Shown here piece by piece: positions 50,777 through 61,165 of a stretch of DNA of 64,000 nt. The stretch covers positions 5,952,001 to 6,016,000 of the forward strand of contig NZ_CP053748.1 of NCBI RefSeq assembly GCF_024400215.1. The letters are read 5' to 3'. The notes under the pieces are model-generated. The model saw nothing but the letters and a program-made list of their open reading frames with translations. It made no database searches and was not told the origin of the DNA. The stretch comes from Massilia sp. erpn. Its GTDB lineage: Bacteria > Pseudomonadota > Gammaproteobacteria > Burkholderiales > Burkholderiaceae_D. Position 1 is the first letter of the stretch. Each line of letters opens with the position of its first letter. A program made the translations under genes and the position numbers.

Positions 50777-51090
50777 TGGCTATCCAGATCAAATGGACGG
50801 AATCAGCCAAAGATGACGTTCGCGAGATTCGAGCTTATCTTAAAGCCAGCCAGTCTTCCGAGTATGCCCGGAAGATCATTAAGGACGAGGTTGTAAGCCT
50901 GCCTACCCACCCATCCAAGGGAACCCATCCGACCGAACTTGAAGAACTTGAGCTTGGAAATTTCCGGCAACTTCTCGCCGGCCAGAATCGGATTATTTTT
51001 CAGCAGAAGAACAATATTTTCTATATTCACTTAGTCTGCCATACAAGCCGCGACCTCCGATCACTGCTGCTGCGACGCTTGCCTACCTGA
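50776..51090 (+). CDS. RelE/ParE-type toxin
   Basis: A 104-aa toxin of the RelE/ParE superfamily: IKWTESAKDDVREIRAYLK, then FRQLLAGQNRIIF and IHLVCHTSRDLRSLLLRRL. RelE members cleave mRNA and ParE members poison gyrase; the subtype is not clear. It is coupled to the antitoxin. Confidence 0.8.
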   Translation: MAIQIKWTESAKDDVREIRAYLKASQSSEYARKIIKDEVVSLPTHPSKGTHPTELEELELGNFRQLLAGQNRIIFQQKNNIFYIHLVCHTSRDLRSLLLRRLPT

Positions 51091-51105
51091 GCATGTGGCG
51101 GCCAA

Positions 51106-51495
51106 TCAGCCGAAGGTTTCGTGCAGATGAACCCACTTCACTGCATCCTGCGCATCGCGTGCGAAAACAGCCGTTGAATGGCGGACGTTGCCGTCGCCAT
51201 TTTCCAGTACCTGTTTTTCACGATAGCTGACGACAGCGCCGCCGTCCCATTCCCGCACGATCTGAAAGCCATCAATATGGATGCGCAATCCGGGGCGGGA
51301 GCCATGACCGCCGCTGAACATGGCGGACAAATCGCTATACCCCAGCAACGCCCCCTTCGGCGAGACCATGGAAAACTGTGCGGCGAAGCGGGCCAGTAGT
51401 GGCGCCAATTTCTCAGCTGGCGCCGCACCGGATAGCCATTGTTCGATTTCCACGTGTGCGTCGATAACTTCTTGAAGATAAAGAGAGGTGCTCAT
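51106..51495 (-). CDS. SnoaL/DUF4440-like small protein
   Basis: A 129-aa protein with an NTF2-like fold (EVIDAHVEIEQWLSGAA, FSMVSPKGALLGYSDLSAMF, VVSYREKQVL, VFARDAQDAVKWVHLHETFG), typical of DUF4440 proteins of unknown function. It lies 11 bp after the MFS gene and may be co-transcribed with it. Confidence 0.75.
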   Translation of the reverse strand: MSTSLYLQEVIDAHVEIEQWLSGAAPAEKLAPLLARFAAQFSMVSPKGALLGYSDLSAMFSGGHGSRPGLRIHIDGFQIVREWDGGAVVSYREKQVLENGDGNVRHSTAVFARDAQDAVKWVHLHETFG

Positions 51496-51506
51496 GAATG
51501 TCTTTC

Positions 51507-52904
51507 TTAAGGTTGGTGGGAGATGGAAACAGCCGCTCGCGGCATCGGCAACCGCATGACAAATGGCAGTGGCAGTAAGGCCAGGAGCGCCGCCACAACA
51601 AAGCACTGGCGGTAAGCCATCGATGGATCGCCAGCATGCCGCACCAGCAGCCACACCAGGACGCTGCCCAGCAATGCCGTGCCGACGCAGAAGCTCAATT
51701 GACGATTGATATTCCACAGCGCACTGGCATCGCCCATGCGGTGCGGAGCAATGTCCTGAAAGGCGGCGCTTTGTGCCGCGCTGGTACACAGGCTGGCGCC
51801 CAGTCCCATTGCAGCAAAGGCGGCCGCGCGGCCAATGCCTTGCTGCGCCAGCGGCGTTGCCAACAGCGCGATACCGCAAACGTCAATGGCGATACCGGTC
51901 AAGAACAGAGGCTTGCTGCCCAGCCGGGCGAAGGCCTGCCGCGTGATCATGATGGCGACGCAGGCGGCAATGGCCCACGGCATCATCAGCGCGCCAGTCT
52001 GCGTCGCACTCAAGCCGAGCATATTCTGAAAGTACAACGCGGCCACCATGCTCACGCCGGCAAAACCACCCGGCACGCACAAGTAGATGACCAAGCCTGT
52101 ACGCAGTTGAAGGTCCTGTAGCAAGGACAAGTCCAGCACAGGCGAGGCAGCGCGCCGGGCATGGATGACATAGGCAATGGCTGCAGCAATCGCAGCACCC
52201 ATCGCCAGGACAGCGCCAGCGCCTTGCTCCGGCTGTCCCAGCATGCTCATTCCCAGCAGCAGGCAGGCCAATGCCGCCACGCTCAGACCCAGCCCACGAG
52301 CATCCAGACGGAAGCCATCCTGCGTCGATGCATCCGCCGGCAACCACCACCAAGCGAATGCCGCCGTCAACAAGGCCAGCGGAATCATGGACAGGAAGAT
52401 GGCGCGCCAGGACACATAGTCAACCAGCAAGCCTCCGGCCGCAGGCGACAGCGCAGGCACCAGCAAGGCCGTCATCATGACCAAGGCAGTCAAGCCCGCC
52501 CGCTCCTCTGGCGGACAGGCGCGATATGCCATCGCCTGCCCGACGGGAATCAGCAAGCCGCCGCCCAGCCCCTGTACCAGACGCCAGGCCAGCAGTGCAT
52601 GGATGGAACCGGCCAGTCCGACACCGAAGCTCGCCACGGCGAACAGCAACAGGGAAAGGATCAGCAGTCGGCGCTCACCCAGGCGCCGCGCCATCCAGGT
52701 GCCCAGGGGAATGACCACGGTCAGGCCAAGGGCGTACATATTCCCTATCCACGCCAGTTGCGTGACCGAAGCATCGAACTCGCGCTGGATGGTGGGATAC
52801 GCGGCATTGACGATGAACATATTGGCCAGGTCAATCGAAAAGCCGAGCAGGTAGAGGATGGTGATTTTCAGGCGGAGCGGCATGGCGGCTTTCTGTGACT
52901 GCAA
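51507..52904 (-). CDS. DHA2-type MFS exporter
   Basis: A 465-aa MFS transporter with about 14 hydrophobic segments. It has the family signatures GNMYALGLTVVIPLGTWMARRLGERRLL and RLVQGLGGGLLIPVGQAM. DHA2 proteins are drug/H+ antiporters such as EmrB. MQSQ (52904) and MPLR (52883) are the start options. It is divergent from the LysR gene at 53031. Confidence 0.9.
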   Translation of the reverse strand: MQSQKAAMPLRLKITILYLLGFSIDLANMFIVNAAYPTIQREFDASVTQLAWIGNMYALGLTVVIPLGTWMARRLGERRLLILSLLLFAVASFGVGLAGSIHALLAWRLVQGLGGGLLIPVGQAMAYRACPPEERAGLTALVMMTALLVPALSPAAGGLLVDYVSWRAIFLSMIPLALLTAAFAWWWLPADASTQDGFRLDARGLGLSVAALACLLLGMSMLGQPEQGAGAVLAMGAAIAAAIAYVIHARRAASPVLDLSLLQDLQLRTGLVIYLCVPGGFAGVSMVAALYFQNMLGLSATQTGALMMPWAIAACVAIMITRQAFARLGSKPLFLTGIAIDVCGIALLATPLAQQGIGRAAAFAAMGLGASLCTSAAQSAAFQDIAPHRMGDASALWNINRQLSFCVGTALLGSVLVWLLVRHAGDPSMAYRQCFVVAALLALLPLPFVMRLPMPRAAVSISHQP

Positions 52905-53030
52905 AGAGGTGCCAGTCTAAAGAAGGCCACAACGAACGATAAGACAGCCCAATATAGCTTCACTGTTCAATTAATTTTGACAATTGTGGCATGATGGGCA
53001 GCTGCACAAACCTCATTTCGCATTCCTGCC

Positions 53031-53945
53031 ATGGTCAGCCTCGATCGTTTTGCCGTTTTCCGCGCCGTTGTGGAAGACGGTTCCTTTACCGCCGCCGCGG
53101 CCCGCCTGAAGCAGGCGCGGGCCGCCGTCAGTTTCAACATCAAGCAACTGGAACGGGAACTCGGCGTGACGCTCTTGTCGCGCACCACCCGCCGAGTGGC
53201 ATTGACCGATGCCGGCCAGCGCTTCTATGCGCGCTGCGTCAGAGTGGAAGAGGAAGCGCAGGCGGCCATCGACGAAGCCCGCCGCGAGCACGATGCGCTG
53301 GACGGCGAATTGCGCATCACCTCCACGGTCGAATACGCACTCGAGGTCATCGCCCCTGCCCTGCACGCCTTCACTGCGCGACACCGCGCCTTGCAGGTCC
53401 GACTGGAAACCCATACCGCCCACGCCGACCTGCTGCGCGACCGGGTCGATGTGGCGATCCGACTGGGCCGGCAGGAACAGTTTGAGGCGCTTCCCTATCG
53501 CGGCGCCTTGCTGGCCACATTTGAAATACGGCCTGTGACCGCTCCATCCTTACTTGCCGCATCAGGCGTGCAAGGCGATCGTACGCCCGCCGGCCTGGCT
53601 AGCCTGCCCTGGTTGGGCCATGCGCAACTCGAACATATCAAAAGCTGGAATACGACAGACCGCCACGGCAAAACGCATGTGCTGCGTCTTCAAGATCCGC
53701 AGATCGTGACGGACAACGCTTCGGTGCTGCTGCAGTTGGCGCGTCAGGGTAGCGGCTTGTCACTGCTGCCGGAGTGGCTGATCCGGCGTGATCTCGAACA
53801 CGGTACGCTGGTCGATGCCTTGCCGGGATACCACTTTCCGACGCAAGCGGTGTACGCGCTTTATGCGCCGGGCAGCCACGTGCCGCGCAAGGTCCGGGCG
53901 TGGATTGATTTCATGAAGGAGTATCTGGCGCAGTCGCGCAGTTGA
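53031..53945 (+). CDS. LysR-family regulator, divergent from the exporter
   Basis: A 304-aa LysR regulator: HTH in MVSLDRFAVFRAVVEDGSFTAAAARLKQARAAVSFNIKQL, then a substrate-binding domain (ITSTVEYALEVIAPAL, TLVDALPGYHFPTQAVYALYAPGSH). It is transcribed divergently from the exporter gene and probably controls it. Confidence 0.9.
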   Translation: MVSLDRFAVFRAVVEDGSFTAAAARLKQARAAVSFNIKQLERELGVTLLSRTTRRVALTDAGQRFYARCVRVEEEAQAAIDEARREHDALDGELRITSTVEYALEVIAPALHAFTARHRALQVRLETHTAHADLLRDRVDVAIRLGRQEQFEALPYRGALLATFEIRPVTAPSLLAASGVQGDRTPAGLASLPWLGHAQLEHIKSWNTTDRHGKTHVLRLQDPQIVTDNASVLLQLARQGSGLSLLPEWLIRRDLEHGTLVDALPGYHFPTQAVYALYAPGSHVPRKVRAWIDFMKEYLAQSRS

Positions 53946-53976
53946 GTTGGCGTATGCTGCTTAGACTGACCTTGCA

Positions 53977-54672
53977 TCAATGCTCCACCACACCACATAT
54001 CCCCATCGTCTGGTCTGCTGTATCGGCGCATGTTTTCGGCATCTCTCCCTCTTCATGCGTCTGCGAGTCGATCTTCCCATCCATATCGTAAGAGCTGTAG
54101 CCGCCTACCATCTTGCCGGAAACAAAATCGGCGGCATTGGTCTGGCCGGATATTCGCACCACGTTGCGCCGGATGGTATCGAAAATCTCCACCTTCCAAG
54201 TACCGGGCAACGCCGCTTTTGGCAAGGGCAGTACTAGAAAATAAGGTGCACGGCGCTTGACCTGCGGCCGGAGCTGCTCGTCCAAATAGAGGCGCGCTTT
54301 GCCGTCGGCACAGGAGCTGGGATCGCAGCCGGTAATCATGCGTGCAAACGGAATGGCCTCTGCCCCGCTTTTTCCAACGGGACAGCCAAATAAGGTTACG
54401 ATCATTGGCGTCTTGTCTCGGATGCGTTGCATGACTCCGGGTCTGAGGCTTGCATATTCGTCTTCGTTTTCCAGCAAGCCCTCTTTCATGCGCAGTTGTT
54501 TGCCGCCGCAGGCGGTGGTTTCCGCCACGGTCAGCACATCGGCGCCGTCACTGCCTGGTTCGTCTGAAATAGCCGTAATTACTTGGCGCTGAACAATATC
54601 GGCCTGGACCGCTATGGGCCACAGCAGCATGGCGCTTAGCGCCATACCTATCATCGTCTGATTCTTTTTCAT
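53977..54672 (-). CDS. Secreted protein, function unknown
   Basis: A 231-aa protein with signal peptide (cleavage after VQA, about residue 24). Cysteines sit in TTACGG, LFGCPVG, TGCDPSSCADG, KTCADTAD and GICG, suggesting several disulfides. I recognise no named domain. It is 21 bp downstream of the cytochrome c gene and could be co-transcribed with it. Confidence 0.6.
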   Translation of the reverse strand: MKKNQTMIGMALSAMLLWPIAVQADIVQRQVITAISDEPGSDGADVLTVAETTACGGKQLRMKEGLLENEDEYASLRPGVMQRIRDKTPMIVTLFGCPVGKSGAEAIPFARMITGCDPSSCADGKARLYLDEQLRPQVKRRAPYFLVLPLPKAALPGTWKVEIFDTIRRNVVRISGQTNAADFVSGKMVGGYSSYDMDGKIDSQTHEEGEMPKTCADTADQTMGICGVVEH

Positions 54673-54693
54673 GCCCCAGCGCTCATCCTAAAA

Positions 54694-55089
54694 TCATCGG
54701 GTTTTTAAAATCACGCCACTCATGTATTGATTTAAATCACGAAAATCCTGAACCTTCCAAGCGTATGGCGCTAGCTTGACGCCATTCTCTTTCAAAGTTT
54801 TTGGGATCAGGTCTCCATTTGGACGAAGTATTACCGATGAAACAATAACACCGGGGTAATCGTTTAGCCGTTTTTTGAAAGCGGATGTTGTGAGATCAGG
54901 TGTGGGCGGATTGCTTTTCTTCGCCAATGGCCCTGTTCCTTTGATATCCGCTCCATGGCATATGGCGCATCTCTGTAAGTAGAGGTTTTTTCCGTTGAGA
55001 TTGTCCGCGAGGGATGGTGATGCTTGCACTAGCGATAAGATTCCTAGCGATGTGATGAATAGTACTTTCAGTTTCATTTTCTTTTTCAT
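54694..55089 (-). CDS. Class I cytochrome c-like protein
   Basis: A 131-aa periplasmic protein: signal peptide ending SLADN, heme motif CAICH at residues 41-45. A distal methionine is probably in QYMSGVI near the C terminus. It is likely an electron carrier. The domain is that of a small monoheme cytochrome c. Confidence 0.8.
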   Translation of the reverse strand: MKKKMKLKVLFITSLGILSLVQASPSLADNLNGKNLYLQRCAICHGADIKGTGPLAKKSNPPTPDLTTSAFKKRLNDYPGVIVSSVILRPNGDLIPKTLKENGVKLAPYAWKVQDFRDLNQYMSGVILKTR

Positions 55090-55243
55090 GTGACCTTGCT
55101 GCATAAGTCGAATCTGAATCGAGGACGAGCCCTGGAGGGACCACGGCAATACTCAATTCTCTCGATAACATTTTATCCGAGATTGGTATTGGGAGAAGAT
55201 GGGGGGATTTATTGCTAAAAATCGATGAAATTGGAGTGGGGGC

Positions 55244-55375
55244 GCGCGCCTTCGGCGCGCGAGGCTGCCCGCTACGCGGGCAGCAGATGGGCGATTCGGG
55301 GCGGGATGGCCCTGCAGGGCCATGCCCTTCGAATCTCACACGGGGAGCGCGCAGGCGCTCCCCTCGCTTCCGCCA
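55244..55375. repeat. Hairpin cluster with a tRNA-Ser-like 3' fragment
   Basis: Four hairpins lie at 55244-55260 (GCGCGCC/GGCGCGC), 55264-55284, 55305-55322 (perfect 18-bp palindrome) and 55342-55363. Around the last are TTCGAATCTCAC (55328-55339) and CGCTTCCGCCA (55365-55375), identical to parts of the T arm and the acceptor-CCA end of the nearby tRNA-Ser, but on the opposite strand. The wider gene-free stretch 55090-55416 holds nothing else I can name. Confidence 0.75.
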
Positions 55376-55381
55376 GGCAAT

Positions 55382-55410
55382 AAAAAAACCGCCTGACGGC
55401 GGTTTATTTT
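55382..55410 (-). terminator. Intrinsic terminator after tRNA-Ser
   Basis: Stem AAACCGCC/GGCGGTTT with 4-nt loop and a minus-strand T run; it terminates the tRNA. Confidence 0.85.
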
Positions 55411-55416
55411 ATTTCC

Positions 55417-55506
55417 TGGCGGAAGCGGTGAGATTCGAACTCACGAACGGTTTAACCCGTCGGCAGTTTTCAAGACTGCTGCCTTCAACCACTCGGCCAC
55501 GCTTCC
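55417..55506 (-). tRNA. tRNA-Ser (anticodon TGA)
   Basis: A 90-nt minus-strand tRNA. The acceptor GGAAGCG pairs with CGCTTCC and CCA is encoded. The anticodon region is AGTCTTGAAAACT (TGA). A long variable arm (GACGGGTTAAACCGTTC) and T arm (GTGAGTTCGAATCTCAC) are type II serine features. Confidence 0.97.
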
Positions 55507-55550
55507 TGAAGGCCTGCATTATACAGATTTCACGGTGGCTTGCCACCAAC

Positions 55551-57593
55551 TCATCCTTCCCGTCCCCAGCTCTCTTTGAGCGCTTTCTCGAACTCGGCCG
55601 CCGGTAGGGGTTTGGAGAACAAATACCCTTGTACTTCGTCACAGCCGGAATCTTTGAGGAAGGCGAGCTGCTCGACCGTTTCGACACCTTCGGCAATCAC
55701 TTTGTGCTTGAGCTGCTGGGCAATGCTGATGATGGTGCTGGCAATCGCGCAGTCGTTGGCGTCAAGCGGGATGCCGGTGGTGAAGGAGCGGTCGATCTTG
55801 AGCGTGTCGATGGGGAAGCGCTTCAGATAGGACAGGCTGGAGTAGCCTGTGCCGAAATCGTCCAGAGATAGGGTCACGCCGAGCGCTGTGATGCGGTCCA
55901 TGATGCCGATCACGCGGTCGATATTGTGCATCAGCGTGCTTTCGGTGATCTCGAGCTCCAGCCACGATGGCTCCAGGCCGTAGCGCAGCAGCGTGTCTTT
56001 GACGCGCCCCGGCAAGGCGGAGGTGAATTCGCGCGCGGAGACGTTGACGGCCAGGCGGATCGGCGGCAGCCCGGCTTCTTTCCAGGCCTGGGCCTGGGCG
56101 CAGGCGGCTTCCAGCACCCATTCGCCGAGCTGCACGACCAACCCCGTAGCCTCAGCCAGGGGGATGAATTCGGCGGGCGGCACCATGCCGCGTTCCGGAT
56201 GGTGCCAGCGCACCAGCGCTTCGGCGCCGATGATGTGGCCAGTCTGGATGGAGAATTTGGGCTGGTAATGCAGCGTCAGTTGGCCGTTGCCGAGTGCGTG
56301 GCGCAGGCCGGATTCGACGCGCATGCGTTCCTGCATGCCCTGGTTCATGTCCTGGCTGTAAAACGCAACGTGTTCGCCGTCGCCCGTGCCCTGCTTGGCG
56401 CGGTACATGGCGATGTCGGCCAGGCGCAGCAGGGTCTCGGCGTCGCCGCCGTCTTGCGGATAGACGCTGATGCCGATGCTGGCGCCCACGCGCAGATCGT
56501 GGCCGTCGATCATGAACGGTTCGTTCAGTGCGGCGAGCAGCTTGTGCGCGACCATGCTGGCTTCGTAGTGCTGGCCCAGTTCGAACAGGCCGACGGCGAA
56601 TTCGTCGCCGCCCAGGCGCGCCACCACGTCCTGTTCGCGCAGCACGTGGCGGAAGCGTTGCGCCACTTCGCGCAGCAGTTCGTCGCCGGTCTTGCGGCCC
56701 AGTGTGTCGTTAATCAGCTTGAAGCGGTTCAAGTCGATGAACAGCACGCAGCCATGCAGCTTGCTGCGCTGGGCCACGGTCAGGGCCTGGTCGACCAGCT
56801 TGGTGAGCAGGGTGCGGTTGGGCAGATTGGTGAGCGCGTCGTAGTAGGCCAGATGGTGGATGCGCTCTTCCGCCAGCTTGCGCTCGGTGATGTCGGTCAG
56901 ATAGGCGATCAGGCCGATGGAGCGGTCTTCCATATCGCATAGCGGCGACAGCGAGAGGCTGGCCCAGAATACTTCGCCGGATTTTTTGCGGCGCCGGACT
57001 TCCATCAGCCGTCCGCCCTGCTCCAGGAAGTTGTCGTGGAAGGAGGCGTCTTCGTCGTCGTACAGGAAGAGAATGTTGCGGCCCACCGCTTCCACCGCGC
57101 TGTAGCCGAACAGGCGCTCGGCCCCTTTGTTCCAGCTGGTGATGAAGCCGTTCAGGTCCATGGTCAGCACGGATTCGTGGATCTGTTCCAGGATCTGGGA
57201 CTGGTGCTGGAGCTGGGCTTCGACCTGCACGTAGGCGTGGGTGGTGCGCTGGGCCACGGAGTGCACTTGCAGCACGCTGGCGGCCAAGGTCGCAAGGCTG
57301 GCCAGGTGCTGGCGGTCGCCGTCGCTGTAGCCGCTGCGGCCAGAGACTTCGAAGCGGCCAAAATAATGTTCGTCGAAGCGCACTTCCTGGCGCAGGCCTT
57401 CGCCGGTGCCGAGCAGGAGCATCGCTTCTTCTTCGCCCGCCGGCACGTAGCGGCCTTCGGGACTGTTCATGACGCTGCGGGCGATCCGTCCGAGTTCTTC
57501 GGCTAGGGCTGGACCACGCAGGCGCAGCACTGCGTCGCAGAGTGCCGCGCTGTTGCCCAGGAAGTCGGAGACCGGATGCGCCAGCGTGTTCAT
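55551..57593 (-). CDS. PAS-GGDEF-EAL signalling protein
   Basis: A 680-aa protein: a GAF-like N terminus (about 1-125), a PAS domain (about 140-250), a GGDEF domain (RLGGDEFA near residue 365) and an EAL domain with [10 protein letters not shown] and [17 protein letters not shown]. Both catalytic signatures are intact, so it may make or degrade cyclic di-GMP. It overlaps the HDOD gene by 4 bp and is coupled to it. Confidence 0.9.
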   Translation of the reverse strand: MNTLAHPVSDFLGNSAALCDAVLRLRGPALAEELGRIARSVMNSPEGRYVPAGEEEAMLLLGTGEGLRQEVRFDEHYFGRFEVSGRSGYSDGDRQHLASLATLAASVLQVHSVAQRTTHAYVQVEAQLQHQSQILEQIHESVLTMDLNGFITSWNKGAERLFGYSAVEAVGRNILFLYDDEDASFHDNFLEQGGRLMEVRRRKKSGEVFWASLSLSPLCDMEDRSIGLIAYLTDITERKLAEERIHHLAYYDALTNLPNRTLLTKLVDQALTVAQRSKLHGCVLFIDLNRFKLINDTLGRKTGDELLREVAQRFRHVLREQDVVARLGGDEFAVGLFELGQHYEASMVAHKLLAALNEPFMIDGHDLRVGASIGISVYPQDGGDAETLLRLADIAMYRAKQGTGDGEHVAFYSQDMNQGMQERMRVESGLRHALGNGQLTLHYQPKFSIQTGHIIGAEALVRWHHPERGMVPPAEFIPLAEATGLVVQLGEWVLEAACAQAQAWKEAGLPPIRLAVNVSAREFTSALPGRVKDTLLRYGLEPSWLELEITESTLMHNIDRVIGIMDRITALGVTLSLDDFGTGYSSLSYLKRFPIDTLKIDRSFTTGIPLDANDCAIASTIISIAQQLKHKVIAEGVETVEQLAFLKDSGCDEVQGYLFSKPLPAAEFEKALKESWGREG

Positions 57594-58762
57594 AGATTCC
57601 TGCTGACCTGGATCGCCCAGTGGTAGGCCTGCAACAGGCCGCGCCAGTGGGTTTCGGTGTCGATGCCCAGTGCCTGCAGGCGGGCGGGATCGGGATGTTC
57701 GGCTTCCGTCAGGCCCAGCATATCGCCCAGCGGACCGGCGCGGTCCAGTAAGGCGCGCACCACGTCGAGATCGAGACTGAGGGCGCTGACGATTTCCGTC
57801 ATCGGCATGCCGAGCAAGACGTCGAGCAGGCTGAAAACGCCGGCGACGAAGGCCATGTCCTGCGCGTCGCGGTCGCCGCCGCGTTCCTTGCACAGGAATT
57901 CCATTTGCGCGCCGCGCACGGCGGCCAACGGCAGCAGCGCATTGGCGCCGCCTTCGTCCTGCTGGCGCGCATAGAGCAGCAGCTGCAGCCAGCGCTGCAA
58001 TTGGCGGCGGCCCAGCACATTGATGGCCTGGGTGAAGCTGTGGATCGGCGCGGCGGGCGCGAACGCGGCGGAGTTGACCAGCTTGAGCAGATGGTAGGCC
58101 AGCGCGGGGTCTTGCTTGAGCAGGATTTCCAGTTCGCGCGAATCGGCATCGCGCGCCAGCAGGCCAAGCAGGGCAAGCAGGCGTTTGCGCGAGGTGCCGT
58201 CGCCGTTCGGCGCTTCGGGCACGCCTTCGCGGGTGTACGCGCCGCTGAACCAGGAGAAGCCGGCGCTACGCCAGTTTTCCAGGCAGGCTTTGTCGGCCAC
58301 ATTGCTGGCCCAGTGCGGACCGGCCAGCGTGAGGATCGAGACCATCGACGGCAGGCCGCCACCGGCATCGGCCGACAAGGCGCGCATGCCGGCCTTGCCC
58401 GCATCGAGGCCGGCCTCGCCATCGACCATCAGGCGGAAGCCGCGTTCGGACAGTTCACGGCATCTGTTCTGCACCTCGCTCTTGGCGCAGGCGGCGGCGG
58501 GCACGCGCAGGATGGTGTGCTGTGCCGGCAGGCTGGTAGCCAGCGCTTCGTCCACATGCAGCGGATCGTCGAGGGAGACGATGAAATCGAGCGGCGCCAG
58601 CGCGGCGCGCATGTCGGGATAGGCAAATAGCTGTGCCAAGGCTGGCGCGGCCAGCCCGGCTTGGGGAGTAAGATGGAAAGCCAGTGCCACCCATTGATGC
58701 TGGGCGTTGGACACCGCTTGCAATCCCACGAGCGGGAAGGTACTTGAATCAGATGCGGACAT
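57590..58762 (-). CDS. HDOD-domain signalling protein
   Basis: A 390-aa protein of the YuxH-like class, with a degenerate EAL-like N-terminal half ([19 protein letters not shown]) and a C-terminal HDOD domain ([51 protein letters not shown]). It probably modulates signalling with the coupled GGDEF/EAL protein. The ATG is weakly supported by an upstream GAGAAACTG. Confidence 0.85.
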   Translation of the reverse strand: MSASDSSTFPLVGLQAVSNAQHQWVALAFHLTPQAGLAAPALAQLFAYPDMRAALAPLDFIVSLDDPLHVDEALATSLPAQHTILRVPAAACAKSEVQNRCRELSERGFRLMVDGEAGLDAGKAGMRALSADAGGGLPSMVSILTLAGPHWASNVADKACLENWRSAGFSWFSGAYTREGVPEAPNGDGTSRKRLLALLGLLARDADSRELEILLKQDPALAYHLLKLVNSAAFAPAAPIHSFTQAINVLGRRQLQRWLQLLLYARQQDEGGANALLPLAAVRGAQMEFLCKERGGDRDAQDMAFVAGVFSLLDVLLGMPMTEIVSALSLDLDVVRALLDRAGPLGDMLGLTEAEHPDPARLQALGIDTETHWRGLLQAYHWAIQVSRNL

Positions 58763-58972
58763 CAGTTTCTCGGTGTGGTTATGCGTCAAATGGTAGAACA
58801 AGTATTAACTCTAAGCAACCATTTTTCATCGACGCAACGCACCCCAGACCTTTATCTCAAACTATGAAAGTGGCGCCGGCGAACCGGACGCAGGAATATA
58901 CCAGAAATTGTCGAAGAAGCATGGCCCGCCTACTAGAGTGCAAGCTCAAAAATTTACTCTTGCGCGGCGCGC

Positions 58973-59605
58973 TTACTCCGGCTTGCTGCCCTCGAATTGC
59001 GCATGCTGGACGGCGTACCTGATCAGCTCCGCCTGGCCTTCGATGCCCAGCTTGCGCTTGATGTTCAGGCGGTGCGTTTCCACCGTGCGCACGCTCAGGT
59101 CCAGGTCGCGCGCGATCTGCTTGTTGGATTGGCCGTTGGCGATGTGCTGTAGCACTTCGTGCTCGCGCGACGTCAGCTGGTTGTCCTGGTTCTGCGGGCG
59201 GGCCAGCTGGCGGGCCAGTGCGGCGCTGTAGTAGATCCCGCCCGACATCACGGTTTCAATCGCCACTACAATATCCTTGCCCGGCGCGTCTTTCAGCACA
59301 TAGCCGCGCGCGCCGGCCTGGATCGCCTGCGATACATATTCCAGCTTATCGTGCATGGACAGTATCAGTACGGCGATATCCGGGAAGCGTTCGCGGAACT
59401 GGGCCGTGGCTTCGATGCCGTTCACGCCGCGCATATTGATATCCATTAGGACCAGGTCGGGCGTCTGCACGCTGGCCTGTTCCAGCGCCTCGGCCGCGCC
59501 GCCCGCCTCGGCCACCACGTCGAACTGCGGCATGGCCTCCAGCCGCGCGCGCAAGCCGTCGCGCACGAGAGGGTGGTCGTCCACCAGCAGTATCCTGATC
59601 GTCAT
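58973..59605 (-). CDS. LuxR/NarL-family response regulator
   Basis: A 210-aa regulator. The receiver domain has DD near residue 9, phosphoacceptor D55 (LVLMD) and K in VLKDAPG. The C-terminal LuxR HTH carries LTSREHEVLQHIANGQSNKQIARDLDLSVRTVETHRLNIKRKLG. It is 3 bp downstream of a histidine kinase gene, its cognate sensor. Confidence 0.95.
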   Translation of the reverse strand: MTIRILLVDDHPLVRDGLRARLEAMPQFDVVAEAGGAAEALEQASVQTPDLVLMDINMRGVNGIEATAQFRERFPDIAVLILSMHDKLEYVSQAIQAGARGYVLKDAPGKDIVVAIETVMSGGIYYSAALARQLARPQNQDNQLTSREHEVLQHIANGQSNKQIARDLDLSVRTVETHRLNIKRKLGIEGQAELIRYAVQHAQFEGSKPE

Positions 59606-59608
59606 AAG

Positions 59609-60967
59609 CTAACTCCGGTTGTCTACCTGGGCCAGCACCGTGGTGCCGGCCGGCGAGGATGCGATCTCGAACTTGCCGCCGATCGCGTCCATGCGTTCCA
59701 TCATATTGCGCAATCCTATACCCCGCTTGGGGTGGATGGCGATACCGTCGGCGTCGAAGCCACTGCCGTTGTCGGTGATGCGCAGGCTGACGCGCTCCGG
59801 CGTGCCGGTCAGGCGGATCTCGATGCGGCTGGCGCCCGCGTGGCGCTCGATATTGGTCAGCGCTTCCTGGGCAATGCGGAACAGCACCGTGTTAGCCACG
59901 TCGGCCAGGCCTTCGGTGCAGCCCTCGGCATTGAAATCGATCGGCGTGCCGCTATCGTGCTCGAACTCTTCGGCCAGGTGGGCCAGGGCCGCAGCCAGGC
60001 CCAAATCGTCCAGAATCGCGGGACGCAGATTATGCGAGATGCGGCGCACTTCGCCCAGCACATTGTTCAACTGCTCGGCGGTGTGTTCGAACACGGCTTG
60101 CGCCGCCTTCTGTTGTTCGGGATTGCCGGTCAGGCGGATGATGCCGGCCTCGATCTGCAGTTTGATCGATACCAGCCACTGGCTGATGCCGTCATGCAGA
60201 TCGCGCGACAGGCGCGCCCTCTCCTCTTCCTGCGATTCCACCACGCGCTGGGCCAGGGCTTTGAGCTTGGCGTCGGCCACGCGCGACTCGCTCAGATTCA
60301 AGGCCAGGCCCGAGAAGCCCACGGCCAGCGCGCTCAGGGCCGCAATGCCCGCAATCCACAGCATGGTGTTGCGGATATTGCCGCGCTGCTGGGCGTCGAC
60401 CTTCTCCAGCGCCTGGTCGACATCATCGAGATAGATGCCGGTGCCCATCATCCAGCCCCATTGCTCCAGCTGGATCACATAACCGAGTTTGGGCGCGGCC
60501 TTGTGGGTCGAAGGCTTGACCCAGGAATAGCGTTCCAGCCCGCCGCCGGCGCGGGCGCGCGCCAGCAGGCGCTGGATGGTGGGGCGGCCTTGCTCGTCGC
60601 GCAGCTCGAACAGGTTCTGCCCGACCAGCTCGGGCTGGCGCGGGTGCATCAGGCTATTGCCCTGCATATCGTAGACGAAGAAATAGCCATCGTCGCCGAA
60701 GCTCAGCGAGGACAGGATGCGTTTGGCCTCATCCAAGGTGGCGGGGTCGCGCCGGCCGGAACGGTACAGGTGGGACACGGAATGCGTGGCCAGGGTCACG
60801 TAGTGCTTGAGTTCCGCCTCCTTGCTGGCGAGGTAGGCTTGCTCGATGGTTTCCTTCTGCTGGCGCGCCAGTGTGTTGGCCTGGTACTGCACGGCCAGCG
60901 CAATGGCGCACAGCGCCAGGAACAGCGGCGTGATGGCCAGGAAAATGACTTTCTGCTTCAACTTCAT
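59609..60967 (-). CDS. Cache-domain histidine kinase (HisKA_3 type)
   Basis: A 452-aa sensor. An N-terminal membrane helix precedes a periplasmic single Cache domain (GYFFVYDMQGNSLMHP, about 95-110). A second membrane helix (about 203-225) is followed by a HisKA_3 dimerisation domain with LSRDLHDGISQWL (phosphorylated His at 258) and an HATPase_c domain with DNGSGFD and GIGLRNM. Single Cache domains sense small organic acids and similar ligands. It is divergent from cstA, so it may sense its substrate. Confidence 0.9.
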   Translation of the reverse strand: MKLKQKVIFLAITPLFLALCAIALAVQYQANTLARQQKETIEQAYLASKEAELKHYVTLATHSVSHLYRSGRRDPATLDEAKRILSSLSFGDDGYFFVYDMQGNSLMHPRQPELVGQNLFELRDEQGRPTIQRLLARARAGGGLERYSWVKPSTHKAAPKLGYVIQLEQWGWMMGTGIYLDDVDQALEKVDAQQRGNIRNTMLWIAGIAALSALAVGFSGLALNLSESRVADAKLKALAQRVVESQEEERARLSRDLHDGISQWLVSIKLQIEAGIIRLTGNPEQQKAAQAVFEHTAEQLNNVLGEVRRISHNLRPAILDDLGLAAALAHLAEEFEHDSGTPIDFNAEGCTEGLADVANTVLFRIAQEALTNIERHAGASRIEIRLTGTPERVSLRITDNGSGFDADGIAIHPKRGIGLRNMMERMDAIGGKFEIASSPAGTTVLAQVDNRS

Positions 60968-61165
60968 TGCAAGCTCGTAGCGACCAGTAAGTGGAGGGCA
61001 TTGTACGCCGGGCCGGGGCGGACTTCCTACGTAGTACTACCTAGCCCACCTGCGTAATCCTGCGCTTGCCCGAGATATTCGCTTCCTGAATACTTTATAT
61101 AGGCAGAGCGCAGACCATCAGAATAAATCCCTCGCCCGCCATCCCGCTACCCATTGGAGGAAGTA

